In this document: positions 20,726 to 31,340 of the stretch, piece by piece
Layout of the letters: every line of letters begins with the position of its first letter
Numbering within the stretch: the first letter of the stretch is position 1
Assembly: GCA_964035015.1 (NCBI GenBank)
Contig: CAXIUP010000176.1
Coordinates: 506,001-570,000 of the forward strand
Reading direction: 5' to 3'
Source of the DNA: Corallium rubrum
Lineage: Eukaryota > Cnidaria > Anthozoa > Scleralcyonacea > Coralliidae
Length of the DNA stretch: 64,000 nt
Notes under the pieces: generated by a model
The model's input: the letters and a program-made list of their open reading frames with translations, nothing else
What the model was told of the DNA's origin: nothing
Database searches by the model: none
Position numbers and translations under genes: made by a program

Positions 20726-23578
20726 ACGAATGTTTTCGTCAATCACGTGATCAACGCAGACCAATAGCAGTTGTCCGAATCAGCATACTTCAGAAGTCTT
20801 ATTTATATGTCAGAAGGGTTTACGAACGTGAACATGAACAACGAATGGGAGATAAATGTTGGGTTTTGTTTCAGGTAATGAACATTTGCACGCAATCACA
20901 AGACGCCAAGAAATATGATGACAAGTCGACAGCTCACAGTGGGCTACTGGTCTGTCCGTATAAATTTGAACGTTTTTAAGAATTTTTGCGGATAGTCTGG
21001 TTTCGAAACAATATGTATTTCAGCATTTTAATACATTTTTATGCATGCATGTATGTATGTGTATGTATGTATGTACTGTTGTTTTATACTATAAATACAA
21101 GCGCGCGGTGACTGCACATTTACATGCCATACTTTCTCGTGTTCAATACAGCATCACCTAATAAAACCATACAAGGTGTTACTATAATAATTCCGGAACG
21201 CATTTCGACTTTGTCGCCTAAACGACAAGCTTTCCAAGGACGAAGAAACAGTGTCAGCGCTTGTTTGGCTTCGGATTAAAGATCTTTCTGAAATCTGAAT
21301 GCCCTATTAACTATTAAATGTTTCAAGTGTTTACGTGTTTATAAGCGCTCGACCAAGATGTTTTAGCTACAGGTTTACACGCAGAAATCCACCGTGCTTG
21401 GCATTATTTATGTTACATGTAGACTTATGCAATACCCATTCAAAAAACGCGTTGAACACCGATTTATTGAGACGCATGAACGCATATGTTACCAGAGACT
21501 AAAACATAGACATATAAAACATAAAAATATCATATTTTTTAACAATGCGATTAGCGTCCGCGTTTCCTGTTTTTGCCGATTTACCTAACATTACACTCAA
21601 GCGAAATTAAAGCGATATAAGTATCATATTTTAATGCGATTATAGGGACCGCGCTTCATGTTTTTTTCCTGTTCACAAAACTGAACAGTTAACATGTCCA
21701 GGGGAAAACAAGCTGTAATGACGTCGCAAAAATAAATCAAGTCAACATATGCTGTGCCAAAAGCTGCTTGCCGCCAAGATTACAAAAAGAACAAACAGCA
21801 GGTTGAACAATAAACAAAACTATTATGTAAATCCACTTAAATTTCAAAATTCTAGCGCTGAATACCGGGGGGTGGTTGCCTTTTATGCGCTCGCTCCGTG
21901 TTTAACGAGCGTTTTTGCGGATACTGGTTGCTAAACCATCCGAATGTTTTCGTCAATCACGTGATCAAGGCGAAACGCTAATAGGCATACTTCAGAAGTC
22001 TTATTCGTATGTCCGAAGGGTTTACGAGCGTGTACCAGAACAACCACTGGAAGATTGGAAGTCGAGTTTCGCTTTTGCACGCAACCACAAGACGCCAAGA
22101 AAATATCCACGATGAGTTGATAGCTGATAGTGGTCTACTGGTCTGTCGATATACAGTAAAGTTTAAACGATTTTGTCAATTTTTGCAAATCAGTGACTGC
22201 TTTCTAAACCATATACCTATATACCAGATAGTATGCATTTCATAGCTTTTAGGTTATGATATTATATGTATTCACTGTTATCTTAATATACTAAAGCAAG
22301 CGCGCGGTCAATGCTAGTTTACATGCAATACTTTTTCATGTTCAGTAATTCAGCATTGCATAATAAAACCATACATGCAAAGTGTTATTATAATTATTTC
22401 GTAACGCCCTTCAACTTTCTCGCTAAAACGAGAAGCTTTTCATGGACGAAAAGACAGAGCGAGTGCTTGTTTGGCTTCGAACCAGGATCTTTATGAAATA
22501 TGAATAGCCTTTTAACTAATGTTTCAAGTGTACTGTTGACATGTTAGGCCCTCGGCCATCTGATTGTCTGTATATACGCGCGCAGAAATCAACTGTATTT
22601 GGTACTGCTTGAGTTACATGTAGGCGTATAAAGTACTTATTCAAAAAGCGCGTTGATCACTGTTGAGACAAATCAATTCATGTTTTACCAGAGTCTAATG
22701 TAGACAGTAAAGAATAGATTGGAACGAAAGCGATATATTATCACATTATTTTAACAATGCGATTAGCGACCGTGTCATTTTAAGATTACAGTTAAGATTA
22801 GGGTTGGGGCAGGGCTTGGGTTAGGGATTGGGTTGGAGTTTAAGTAAGGGCTAGAATTAAGCATTTATCTTGTTAAGTTATTAAAGGCATTTAAACATTA
22901 ATAATTATTGTCGATTCTAGATGATACGTGAGAGCATATGCTGATATGTCAAAGTATACTGAAAATGCTTGATAACCTTGTGGCGAACAATTTACGTTGT
23001 TCAATCATTATCTGTAGGCCAAATAAAAACCAGTATCCGCATGTACGCGTTGCGTACCTATTTTTAAATAAAGATGATGATGACGATGTTGTTCCTGAAC
23101 CAATGTCATCCGCCAGCGCTTGTCTTTCGTTCGCAACTTCTCAGCGAAATCCTTTCGGTTAACGCACCTTCTCATTTACAAATTAGAGCAAAATATACTT
23201 TTGTTTTTCCTCTGTGCCTTTGATTTCAAAGGCATGGCGCCCGCGGACTCATGGGTCGAGAAAGACCAATAATATACTTCTTTCGGAATTTCATTGTGTT
23301 GTTGAGATAAACCATGTCTTCAAAACAACAAACCGCGACAAGATATTCGATACCGCGACGATTTCACGCGGCGCGTAAACTAATAATTCGCTATCAATCA
23401 TAATTGCAAACTTTTGCGCCAAGAAATTCAGTAGTCGTAACATTTTTGGCTATATCTTGGTCGCTTCTTAATATTTTCGGAAAAAAATTACGGCAATCGA
23501 GAGATTTCCAGTTTCTTAGTGTAAATCGATAAAAATGTAAAATATGATGAACTCAGTGTTTTATCATGTAATGTAACC
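19910..23578. mobile_element. 3.7 kb TTAA element inside the Gypsy integrase
   Basis: Termini GGTTACATCACATGA and the inverse of GGTTACATTACATGA, with TTAA at 19906-19909 and 23579-23582. Removing it restores the integrase reading (KVV then NDNHDD). It contains a large imperfect direct repeat: the phrase TTTGCGGATACTGGTTGCTA at about 20645 and again at about 21913, each followed by several hundred related bases. A GT run at 20696-20724 and a TTAGGG-like patch at 22796-22850 lie within it. No transposase is recognised, so it is non-autonomous. Confidence 0.75.
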
Positions 23579-23582
23579 TTAA

Positions 23583-24130
23583 CCACTTTCGACAACATAT
23601 CCTTGATAGTCCGGTTGTTTCTCTCCACCAGGCCGTCGCTCTGGGGATGATATGGTGTCGTTCTGGTTTTCTTGATCCCGAGAAGTTTGCATAATGCCTG
23701 GAAGACTTTACTTTCGAATTCCCTTCCTTGATCAGTGTGTAAATACTGCATTACTCCAAATCTCGAAACCCAGCTTCGTGGTCGCTAATGGCGAACGCTT
23801 CCGGCCACTTAGTGAAGTAGTCATTCACTACAAGGATGAATCGGTTGCTTCGTTCGGTTGTTGGGAGTGGACCTACGATGTCCATTGCTACCCTCTCCAT
23901 AGGGTAACCGCAGCGACTGGTCACCAATGGCGCTCGTGGTTTCTTCCTAGGGGGGTTTCTTTGTGCGCATTTCTGGCACCTTCCGCAGTAGTCTCGACGT
24001 CGTTGCGCCACCCTTTCCAATAGAAACGTGACTTGATCCGTTCACACGTCTTGGTAGTCCCTAAGTGACCGGAGGTAGGTAGGGCGTGACTCAGTTCAAG
24101 TATCCCTGGACCATCTTTTGGGACAGGCAT
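23583..24130 (-). pseudogene. Gypsy integrase, zinc-binding and catalytic core
   Basis: Two frames on the minus strand. First LSHALPTSGHLGTTKTCERI, RDYCGRCQKCAQRN (HHCC zinc site), then AMDIVGPLPTTERSNRFILV, YFTKWPEAF, then HTDQGREFESKVF and YHPQSDGLVERNNRTIK. The D, D and E of the catalytic triad are all present. Frameshifts occur between the zinc site and core and again near 23751. The protein is split from its C-terminus by the TTAA element. Confidence 0.85.
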
Positions 24131-24203
24131 ACTAGTACTTGCAGAACTTTTGCGGTTTCATTTTCCAACTCGTACTGTCGACACAATACTCCGTTTACCA
24201 GCT

Positions 24204-25108
24204 TCAATCGTTTAAATTGACTCCAAACCCCGTCTCTGGGCTAGCACCAGAAATCTCGTTTCTGCTGGGTCTGGCTCCGGATTCTACCCATCTTACCACT
24301 TCCTTGAGTATGGGGTCATCACGCTGCAGGAGAACCAACTCATCATTATCCCAGCGGCAGGCCCATCCATCGCCTTCAGTGACGGTACAAGTAGACAATT
24401 GACTAGAACTCTGATTGTGATCCTCTACCATTTCGCCTGGCTCTGCATCTTCCTTAGTCGGCATCCGTGACAATCCATCTGCATTCCCGTGTAGTCCTGG
24501 ACGGTGTTTGATTGAGAAGTGAAACTCTGCTAATCTTTCTAACCAGCGGGCGACCTGTCCTTTGGGTTGCTTGAAACTTCTCAACCATGTCAGCGCATTA
24601 TGGCCTGTTCGCACCGTAAATTCCCTCCCAAGAAGATATGGCTCGAAAGGTTCCATGCCCCAGACTAACGCGAGCAGTTCCTTTCTTGTGGTGCTATAAT
24701 TGCGCTGTGGTTTGGATGGTGCCTTGGCGGCGTAGGCTATTACTCGCTCCTTCCGTCTTCGACTTGCGACAGCACAGCTCCTAGACCAGTGTCGCTGGCG
24801 TCTGAATCCAGGATAAAAGGACGGTCGAAGTTGGGGTAGGCTAAGATTGGTGAACTTGTTAGTCGGTCTTTTAGGGTATCGAAATCTGATTGGCATTCTG
24901 ACGTCCACTTGAAGTTCGCTCCCTTCCCTTCAAAAACATAAAGTGGAGATGCGATGCCGGCGAAGTTAGGTATGAACTGTCTGTAGTATCCAGCACACCC
25001 TAAGAAGGAACGTAGACTGGATACATCATGCGGATGAGGGAACTCCTTGATAGCTTTTACCTTCTCTGGATCGGTCGCGATACCCTTCTGACTAACCACA
25101 TGTCCCAA
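24204..25108 (-). pseudogene. Gypsy RT thumb/connection and RNase H
   Basis: GHVVSQKGIATDPEKVKAIK, LRSFLGCAGYYRQFIPNFAG, SPILAYPNFDRPFILDSDAS (first RNase H Asp), then a shift into NYSTTRKELLALVWGMEPFE (RNase H Glu), YLLGREFTVRTGHNALTWL, RWLERLAEFHFSIKHRPGLH and NADGLSRMP. The order is normal for Gypsy. The usual TDH of RNase H reads TGH here, a loss of a catalytic Asp, and the frames overlap by about 170 bases because of an indel. Confidence 0.85.
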
Positions 25109-25230
25109 AATCAGTCTCCATCTTCAACAATTGACATTTCTTTGCATTCAGCTTCATTCCCGCGGCTTCGAGTCGTTCCAGCTTCTAATCTGCGGTTGTG
25201 TTCCTGGAAATCCTTTGCAAAGATGACAAT

Positions 25231-26220
25231 GTCGTTAAGGTAAACTAGGCAATCTGTCCAGGTAAGGCCATTTAAATGGTGTTCATGGCACGTTGGAATG
25301 TCGCTGGAGCATTAGTTAATCCAAACGGCATTCGTTTGAATTGGAAATGTCCTTCTGGGGTCGAGAATGCTGTCTTTTCTCGGTCTTCTTCTCTCACTCC
25401 CAATTGCCAGTTGCCACGGACGAGGTCTAGATGCGTGAAGAAAACAGCACCAGAAAAAGCTTCCAATACGTCGTCACATCTGGGCAAGGGATATACATCC
25501 TTCTTTGTTACTTGGTTCAGCTTTCGATAGTCCACACAAAATCTTGGAGTGCCGTCTTTCTTTCTTACCATTACCACTGGTGCTGACCAAGGTGATTCGG
25601 ACACTTCGATGACGTCGCTTTCGAGCATAGTCTCAATTTCTTTGCGCGCTTCTTCCCTCTGGTGATACGGTATAGTCTACGCACTGTCGCTCTGATAGGC
25701 CTGGCTTCGCCTGTCTCGATGAATTGTTGGCTGGTTTTCAATTCTCCTAGGCAGTCTTTCCTCTAGAAACTGCGCCACTGTGCTGACTTAGTATGTTGTA
25801 TACCGTCTCCTTCTGATCTTTTGACAACGATGGGTTTTCTATCTTAAATAAATTAGCCATTTCTTCCATCGTCTCTTTGTTGTGTTCCCCACGACTTGTC
25901 ACGGATGCATATGTCTCCTTAACCTCCGAATTGCTGATACCTTGGCAAACGTGATAACATGATTGTTGATCCTCTGTCTTTTCTTCTTGTTCGGTTTCTA
26001 CTAGTGGAAATAGCTTCCCAACTGTGCTACCTCTGTAGATCCTCACCGGCTTGGATAGGGGGTTGAATACTCGGACAGGGATTCCGCCCTTGTTCATTGT
26101 TGCCACGACCTTGATGATACCCACCGAGTATCGGTTCTCAAATCTCGGTTCAGGTTCAAGTACTCCAGTTGTTTTACCAACGACACTGGCTTCTTCCACG
26201 CTACAACAAACGTTTACCAT
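25231..26220 (-). pseudogene. Gypsy reverse transcriptase and pre-RT linker
   Basis: After a linker (GIPVRVFNPLSKPVRIYRGS, VGKLFPLVE), RT motifs follow: SPWSAPVVMVRKKDGTPRFC, VDYRKLNQVTKKDVYPLPR, FFTHLDL, KTAFSTPEGHFQFKRMPFGL, TNAPATFQRAMNTI. The catalytic YxDD is changed: bases 25231-25242 encode YLND, so one metal-binding Asp is lost. Stops and indels lie near 25265 and between 25628 and 25747. Confidence 0.85.
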
Positions 26221-26298
26221 ACATCTGGGTGGTATGGTAACCGAGGATACTACCGCGACGTGGCAAATCTTTCTAGCACTCGTCGAATCCGTCTTGCA

Positions 26299-26905
26299 TT
26301 ATCGGGCTCCAATCTTAATGGCCTCCCTTTCAAAGTCGATAACACAATTCTTCTTCTTGAGGAAGTCAGCTCCTAGCAGCAACTCTTGGGCCAGGTCTTT
26401 GCACACGTAAACTCGATGGTGAATAACGGTATCTTCAATCTTTATATCGATTTCTGCGATTCCACAAATAGCTAAGGGATTGTTGTTTGCTCCTAGTATT
26501 GGTTGATGCGATGACCACATGCTGGTAGCTTTGCTCTTTGTTCTATAGAAGACGTCCGAATGTATTAGCGTGACCGCTGCACCGGAGTCCACCAAGGCGT
26601 TGACGTGGTGTTGGTTTATTTCACACTTGATAAATATCGCATTCCCCATCGCCGCACTTGATACGCATTTTGGTGGAACCATAATATCCGGGTTGACTGG
26701 CGCGGGCGGAGTCACCATCGGGAAGACCCCGCCCTGTTGGCGTTTCCCTGATCACTTCCGGATTGGTTGGTGTTTCTGTCATCAACTCTGGATCGACATT
26801 CTCGTTGGTAATGACCTTGTTTCCCACACTTGTAGCAAATAATTGAACGCTTCCCTGGTGTTTTCGGAGCCGTCGTAGCTTCTAGTAATCTTTCCATCAA
26901 GAGTA
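26299..26905 (-). pseudogene. Gypsy nucleocapsid zinc knuckle and aspartic protease
   Basis: The minus frame begins LELLLMERLLEATTAPKTPG, then SIICYKCGKQGHYQRECRS, a CX2CX4HX4C knuckle. After a frameshift near 26720 it continues KCEINQHHVNALVDSGAAVT (protease active site DSGA), and ELLLGADFLKKKNC (the ILG-type motif). These bind RNA and process the polyprotein. It joins gag upstream across the 26906-27385 segment. Confidence 0.85.
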
Positions 26906-27385
26906 ATTCCAGAGCTGTAATAACACACGGTAAAGTGCATTTTGTTGTTTTTTTCCTACTGAAAATTTAAAAATTTAAAACCCAACTGTTTTTATAAACA
27001 ACCTCTTCATTTTAAACCTGGGTTTCATATGTATTTTCTTTATATTTGTCCAAACCAATGGCAATTTTGGTTGCGTATTGTTGACTTTCATTTGAGAGCT
27101 TATATTTTTACTGTTTTCCTTTTTTTACTCGTCATGTCAGTGTTCACCTACTCTACGATATACTGGAATTTGATTTAAGCCTAAAAGTGGTTAACAAGTT
27201 CAGTTTTTGTTTGATTTCAAGCTGATTTTGCAACCCAGTTCACCAAATTCAGCTTCATTTTCTCTCGGTTATACAGTAAAAGGGACTGGGATTGACGTGC
27301 ATGGCGGCCCCCATGTCCGCCATTTTTGGCTTCATGATACGCCATCGAGTTATCGTTCCAGTTTACTTAGAGTTCAATGCACATC
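26906..27385. other. Segment of about 480 bases inserted in or replacing part of Gypsy gag
   Basis: The gag frame ends near HAIENKHRDAR and the knuckle part starts at LELLLMERL; the DNA between has no gag-like frame. It contains the palindromic phrase ATGGCGGCCCCCATGTCCGCC in pieces and AT-rich runs. I could not define terminal repeats or a target duplication, so the exact borders and type are unknown. Confidence 0.4.
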
Positions 27386-28048
27386 AACAATGTCGGCCAT
27401 ATTGATTCTTGCATCTCGGTGTTTGTTTTCTATGGCGTGAAGGATCTCCAGTCTCAGGCCCGTAGAAAGTGCTTCGTCCAAACTTGTGGGACTTGTTTGA
27501 CTTACTCCGATGCGTAATTCCCTCGAGTCGAGCGCACTTATAAACTGGTCAACGATCTCGTCCTCGATAAACGACGAATCTTTTCCCGGATACGCTCTTG
27601 TTGCCAATCTCCGCAAGTTAGTCGCCAAATCCACGAGTTTTTCTCCTTTTTCTCGTTTCCTCTGACAAAATGCTAATTTGTGAACGACTCTTTCTTGCGG
27701 CGGTGTCATCTTTTTGTTCAGGACTGCCAGTAATTCTTTGTAGCTCGACTTTTCCTCGGTGCTTAACGTGATGTAGACCGTTTGGGCTCGTCCTCTCAAG
27801 GAAACTGCTAGTTGCTGACAGCGTTGGTCTTCATTCCACTGGTTTATCTCTGCGCACAACTGGAAGTGGTTCAGCCATTCTTCCCAAGGCCCGTCTTTGT
27901 GGACATCTAGTTTCGCCCTGGAGTTTACCACTTGCTTTGCCACTGGCTCAACGGACGGCGTCCGACCTCGCATTTCTTCCTCCATTTCTTTAAGACGTTG
28001 GGTAAGTTCCTCTACTTCCGTTTCGAGGTTTCTTTCTTTCTCAGCCAT
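27386..28048 (-). pseudogene. Gypsy gag capsid region
   Basis: It starts MAEKERNLETEVEELTQRLK (coiled coil) at ATG 28048, which overlaps the end of the primer-binding site. Then GPWEEWLNHFQLCAEINQW, QQLAVSLRGRAQTVYITL and LATNLRRLATRAYPG follow, a Retrotrans_gag capsid. The overall plan resembles the left-edge gag at 1-549 but the sequence differs, so these are two distinct Gypsy families sharing tRNA-Leu priming. Confidence 0.85.
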
Positions 28049-28064
28049 CTCACCGCTGCCACCA
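28047..28064 (-). other. Primer-binding site of Gypsy element, tRNA-Leu type
   Basis: TGGTGGCAGCGGTGAGAT on the minus strand, two bases after the LTR. One base differs from the site at 567-584 and from the tRNA-Leu complement. Confidence 0.75.
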
Positions 28065-28066
28065 AA

Positions 28067-28269
28067 TGTTGTATATTTATTAAGGTATCTTAGCAATAGA
28101 TTACAGAAAGATAAATTAAGCCTCTCAACACAGAGGTACAACAACTCAAAAACACAAAAACGGTTGAAAGACCGTGCCCACGACAGTTCGCGTCATTAGA
28201 CGCCAAATACAATAGTTTAAATATCATAACAATCATAACTGAACCTCAACGAGTGCTAGCCACTCAACA
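28067..28269 (-). mobile_element. Gypsy 5' LTR
   Basis: 203 bases, TGTTGAG at the start and TACAACA at the end on the minus strand, followed by the primer site. ATAT duplication at 28270-28273. AATAAATATACAACA near the end could supply polyadenylation. Confidence 0.85.
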
Positions 28270-28490
28270 ATATCAATGATAAATTTATAAAGCGATTAGC
28301 CAAGAGTATAAAATACTTGGGCGTTTTGCTGGATTGTCATCTGAATTGGAAAGATCACGTTCATCATGAAGCAAAAAATTTATCAAGAGGAATTGGCATT
28401 CTTTGTAAAGTCATACATTTTGTAGATATCCATATCAGAATACAATTATATTATGCTGTTGTTTATCCTTTCCTTACTTTTAGCTGCTTA
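28270..28490 (+). pseudogene. LINE reverse transcriptase, third fragment
   Basis: The LINE split at 17205 and 18092 resumes: INDKFIKRLAKSIKYLGVLL, DCHLNWKDHVHHEAKNLSRG, IGILCKVIHFVDIHIRIQLY, the RT thumb region. It degenerates after YPFLTFSCL. The same phase relation to the preceding fragment (GSIHL) supports one original element. Confidence 0.8.
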
Positions 28491-28510
28491 GTACGAGTGG
28501 GAGTGTTTTA

Positions 28511-28600
28511 CCAGGGGTTACAAACACGAGAGGACAATGAAAATCACAAGGCCGTTAACCGAGTAATTTTCCTTGTTCTCGAGTGTTTGTAAAACATGAG
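28511..28600. repeat. Imperfect palindrome with AAGGCCGTTAACCGAG centre
   Basis: GTTACAAACACGAGAGGACAA...AATCAC is mirrored by TAATTTTCCTTGTTCTCGAGTG and TTTGTAAAAC on the other side of AAGGCCGTTAACCGAGT. The design (long stem, centre GGCnnnnnGCCGAG-like) resembles palindromes near 37.9 and 46.0 kb. Confidence 0.5.
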
Positions 28601-28671
28601 AGAATAATGAAAATCACGACGCTGCAAGCCGAGTTTAAAGTCCTGAGTTTAAAGTGGTTCTGAGTTTAAAG

Positions 28672-29807
28672 CAACCTCGTTCCCAGAGCCCACGTTCCCC
28701 ACCCGGGAAACGAGAGACTCTGGGATAATCCCAAACTCGCTCCCCACCAACGGCTGCTCACTCGAGCAACACATTCCATTCCCTTTGTACAATGAACCAA
28801 TGAGATTACAGCATTGATCACTGCTAAAATTAAACGCCAGCCTTTTGCCGAGCGACGAGGCAAGCGTCGTTGTAAAAACTTGTTTAATCGAAAGCTAATA
28901 TTTCGAAAAGTTTAGCTTAGAACATTACAAAATTTACGAAGAATAATGTTTTGACTATGTTCTTTCTGCCCATGCAAACAAAGGTGCGTAAAAGTCAATG
29001 TGAAACGTGTGGGCATCAGAGAAATATTGTTGGCCGTGTTGACATTACATCCGAAGTCTGAAAATTATCTGCGCACTTCGCGGCTACTTGAAAGTTAATA
29101 TTTCGAGTAGTTTAGCTTAGAAGTTCACGAAATTTACGAAGAATGGTATTTTAATTATGTTCTTGCCGCTCATATAAATAAATCCGTACGAAAACTTTTG
29201 AAAAGGCTACAAGTGTTTGCGAAATGTAGCAGGTCCAGGTAGTCTCCTTCGCAGACGTTCTTTTATAGTGCTTCAGGAGTTCAGGTGTGCATAAACTACT
29301 GATCGAGAATATTTCTTCTTCTACGTATTTTAATTTGTTTTCTTCAATGTTGCTCAAGCTAACCGAAGAAATCCCAAGACTTTGTAGGTGAATGACTTGT
29401 TCTTGCATATTAAAAGCTTCACAAGCGGAGAAACCACCACAACAGCATGGCCAGAAACCTTTGAGATTGTATCAGCGCTTGGTAAATCAGCGATTTACCA
29501 CACTCGGTAGGAAAGTTTACAAACATCAGTATTCCCTTGGACAAATTGGACAACTGCTTTCCGTTGATAGGGATTAAGATATTTTATTTTAAACGTTTAA
29601 ACGTAAATCACGCACTTTCTTACACCAACTAATTCGCCATCAAAATACCGAGGCAAGTATATGCCAAGGTGAAGGTCGGCTTTCCAGATTTTGGAAGGCT
29701 TGCTCTGATTGGTCAGATGCGGGAATGGAATGTGATGCTCGAGTGAGCAGCCGTTGGTGGGGAGCGAGTTTGGGACCGACCCTAACAACGGCTGCGAGGG
29801 AGACAAA
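28672..29807. mobile_element. TIR transposon with 8-base target duplication and RecQ relic
   Basis: GTTTAAAG is duplicated on both sides (28664-28671, 29808-29815). The subterminal regions are inverted copies: CCCAAACTCGCTCCCCACCA, ACGGCTGCTCACTCGAGCA. The left terminus CAACCTCGTTCCCAGAG is like that of the element at 40679. An internal stretch (TAATATTTCGAA...TTTACGAAGAAT) occurs twice, near 28895 and 29098. An 8-base duplication fits hAT- or P-type transposition. Confidence 0.65.
29151..29560 (-). pseudogene. RecQ-like helicase fragment
   Basis: The minus frame carries VNFPTECGKSLIYQALIQSQ, which matches a RecQ Walker A (PTGxGKS with E for G), then, after frameshifts, GHAVVVVSPLVKLL (motif Ia-like) and MQEQVIHLQSLGISSVSL. 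Only the first helicase motifs are kept; the DEAH box is absent. RecQ-like helicases are expanded in cnidarian genomes (established impression, not checked). Its position between the TIRs of a transposon suggests capture. Confidence 0.6.
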
Positions 29808-29904
29808 GTTTAAAGTGGTTCTTCTTCATTTCCGAGTTTAAAGTAGTTCCCTGATGAAAATATTCTTGGCAATGTTCTTGCATAATCCTAAAGATGTTAT
29901 GGTA

Positions 29905-30300
29905 CACACGTAAAAACGCACAGCCTGATCAGCTCTGATATCAGATTTGTTCAGAGAAATGTAGGGACCCTTGATACAGCCTGACACCTATTGAATGTAC
30001 CAGCGCTGATGTGTAAACATTTAGTTAGAATTTCTAACAGACTGCGACAGTCTGTAGACAACATACCTGTTCAGTTTGTTCCGTGTGTTATATCAAACTG
30101 ATACAGCCCTGACCGTGTCAGACTGATACAGTTTGGCAGAATGTGTTCTGAACAGTCTGTAGTATAGCTGCAGGTATGATATCATAGGTGTATCGTAGCT
30201 GATACTGCAACAGGCTGTATCAGGGATCGCTACATTTTTCTGAACAGATCTGATATCATTCTGCATCAGGTCTGACACAGAGTGTGCGTTTTTGCGTGTG
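29905..30300. mobile_element. Tc1/mariner-type MITE rich in CTGATACAG words
   Basis: Ends CACACGTAAAAACGCAC and GTGCGTTTTTGCGTGTG, with TA at 29903 and 30301. The host MITE reads through correctly with one TA removed. Inside, short palindromic words recur in both orientations (CTGATACAG, CTGATATCAG, CAGACTG). Confidence 0.75.
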
Positions 30301-30545
30301 TAGTTGGTAATCGTGCAAAGTTTCATTTCAGAATTCGTTGACGAAAAGGTGATATTTTACGTATAAAGTTTGTATTTTAGAGCGCTGCCATTAAAGTGGC
30401 CGAGCTTGAAAAGAATGAGTCGTGGGAGCTTATGACGTCAGAGACTCAATAACAACAATGACCCTTTTAATTAATTCTTTGAACGTTTTCATGGCGATAA
30501 AGTAATATAAATAAGTTTTGTGGAAACACCACGTAAACTATTTCT

Positions 30546-30589
30546 TTGCTAAGCTTTCGGCCTGTTGACTCAGGCCTTCATCAGAGCAA
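30546..30589 (-). ncRNA. Hammerhead-like ribozyme motif, second PLE family
   Basis: On the minus strand: TTGCT, CTGATGA, extra A, stem GGCCTG/CAGGCC with loop AGTCAA, GAAA, GCTT, AGCAA. Stem I is TTGCT/AGCAA. AGCT is self-complementary for a dimeric stem III, where the other family has ACGT. The inverted terminal copy at 31550-31585 keeps stem II and GAAAGCTTAGC but lacks CTGATGA. Confidence 0.65.
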
Positions 30590-30698
30590 TGACAACAAGT
30601 TGTTGGCTCACGTCATTTATAAACTAAGCAACTGATCAATTAAATCACGTAAGAATACAATGGCGTATCACGTTAATTTTATTAATTAGAAAACAAAA

Positions 30699-31340
30699 TC
30701 AAGAATGTTCTCCGAATAGGGCACGCCACGTGCTATTTAATGGCTGTCCCTCCTGAGAAATAGTGTGATGTTTGGCGATCTCAATGGATTCTCTAGTTCT
30801 TCGCGTGAAGTATTGCTTGTCGCTGGCTAAGAGTGATGACTCTTCCCACTTAACACGATGGTCATACGTCCAAGCGTGTTTGGCAACAGCAGACTTTTCT
30901 TGTTGCGCTTTTATGCAAGATGTCTTGTGTTCCTTCAGGCGAGTTGAGAGATTCCTTCCCGTTTCTCCGATGTACACCAAGCCACACTCACAAGGAATGC
31001 GATACACTCCAGGCTTAGATAAGCTATCCACTTCATCTTTATGTGTGAAAAGTACCTTGAACAATTTGTGTTGACTACTGTGAAATACCTTCATACCAGC
31101 ATGATTTAGAATCCTCTCAATCTTGTGAGATGCTGGTCCGATATACGGAAGAGAAACTGAAGGTGGTTCTTGCTGGGGCTGTGTATTCGGCTCTGGATGT
31201 ACCGAAGGAGTCATAGAAGCTTGAATCATCTTCCCAGGAAAACCGTTGTTAGTTAAAACCAACTTAAGGTGATCTAATTCTTCCTGAAGATGTTCTTCGT
31301 CACAAATTGTTCGCGCTCGATGAACGAGAGTTTTGCACAC
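30699..31340 (-). pseudogene. PLE C-terminal RT region and GIY-YIG endonuclease
   Basis: Open frame of about 213 codons with the RT end (KIERILNHAGMKVFHSSQHK) and the nuclease (PGVYRIPCECGLVYIGETGR, STRLKEHKTSCIKA, SAVAKHAWTYDHRVKWEES). The CxC pair, YIGETGR and conserved H and E of GIY-YIG are visible. Upstream to about 31560 the thumb continues in broken frames (NFLDHLNSIHPSIKFTMELQ, IPFLDVWLSVKSDGTL). No catalytic palm is present, so it is a dead 5'-truncated copy. Confidence 0.85.

Larger units (their letters stand above)
18580..28269 (-). mobile_element. Gypsy LTR retrotransposon, 9.7 kb including internal insertions
   Basis: LTRs at 18580-18787 and 28067-28269 (TGTTG...CAACA), ATAT duplicated at 18576-18579 and 28270-28273. 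Minus-strand order: LTR, tRNA-Leu primer site, gag, protease, RT, RNase H, integrase, repeat tail, purine tract, LTR. It is inserted at the edge of the foldback MITE, so it is the youngest of the three insertions there. It contains a 3.7 kb TTAA element and an additional segment in gag. Multiple frameshifts make it inactive. Confidence 0.9.

Noticed and set aside
20659-20979. Frame with a Cys-Val repeat
   Set aside because: Driven by the GT run at 20696-20724 inside the TTAA element.
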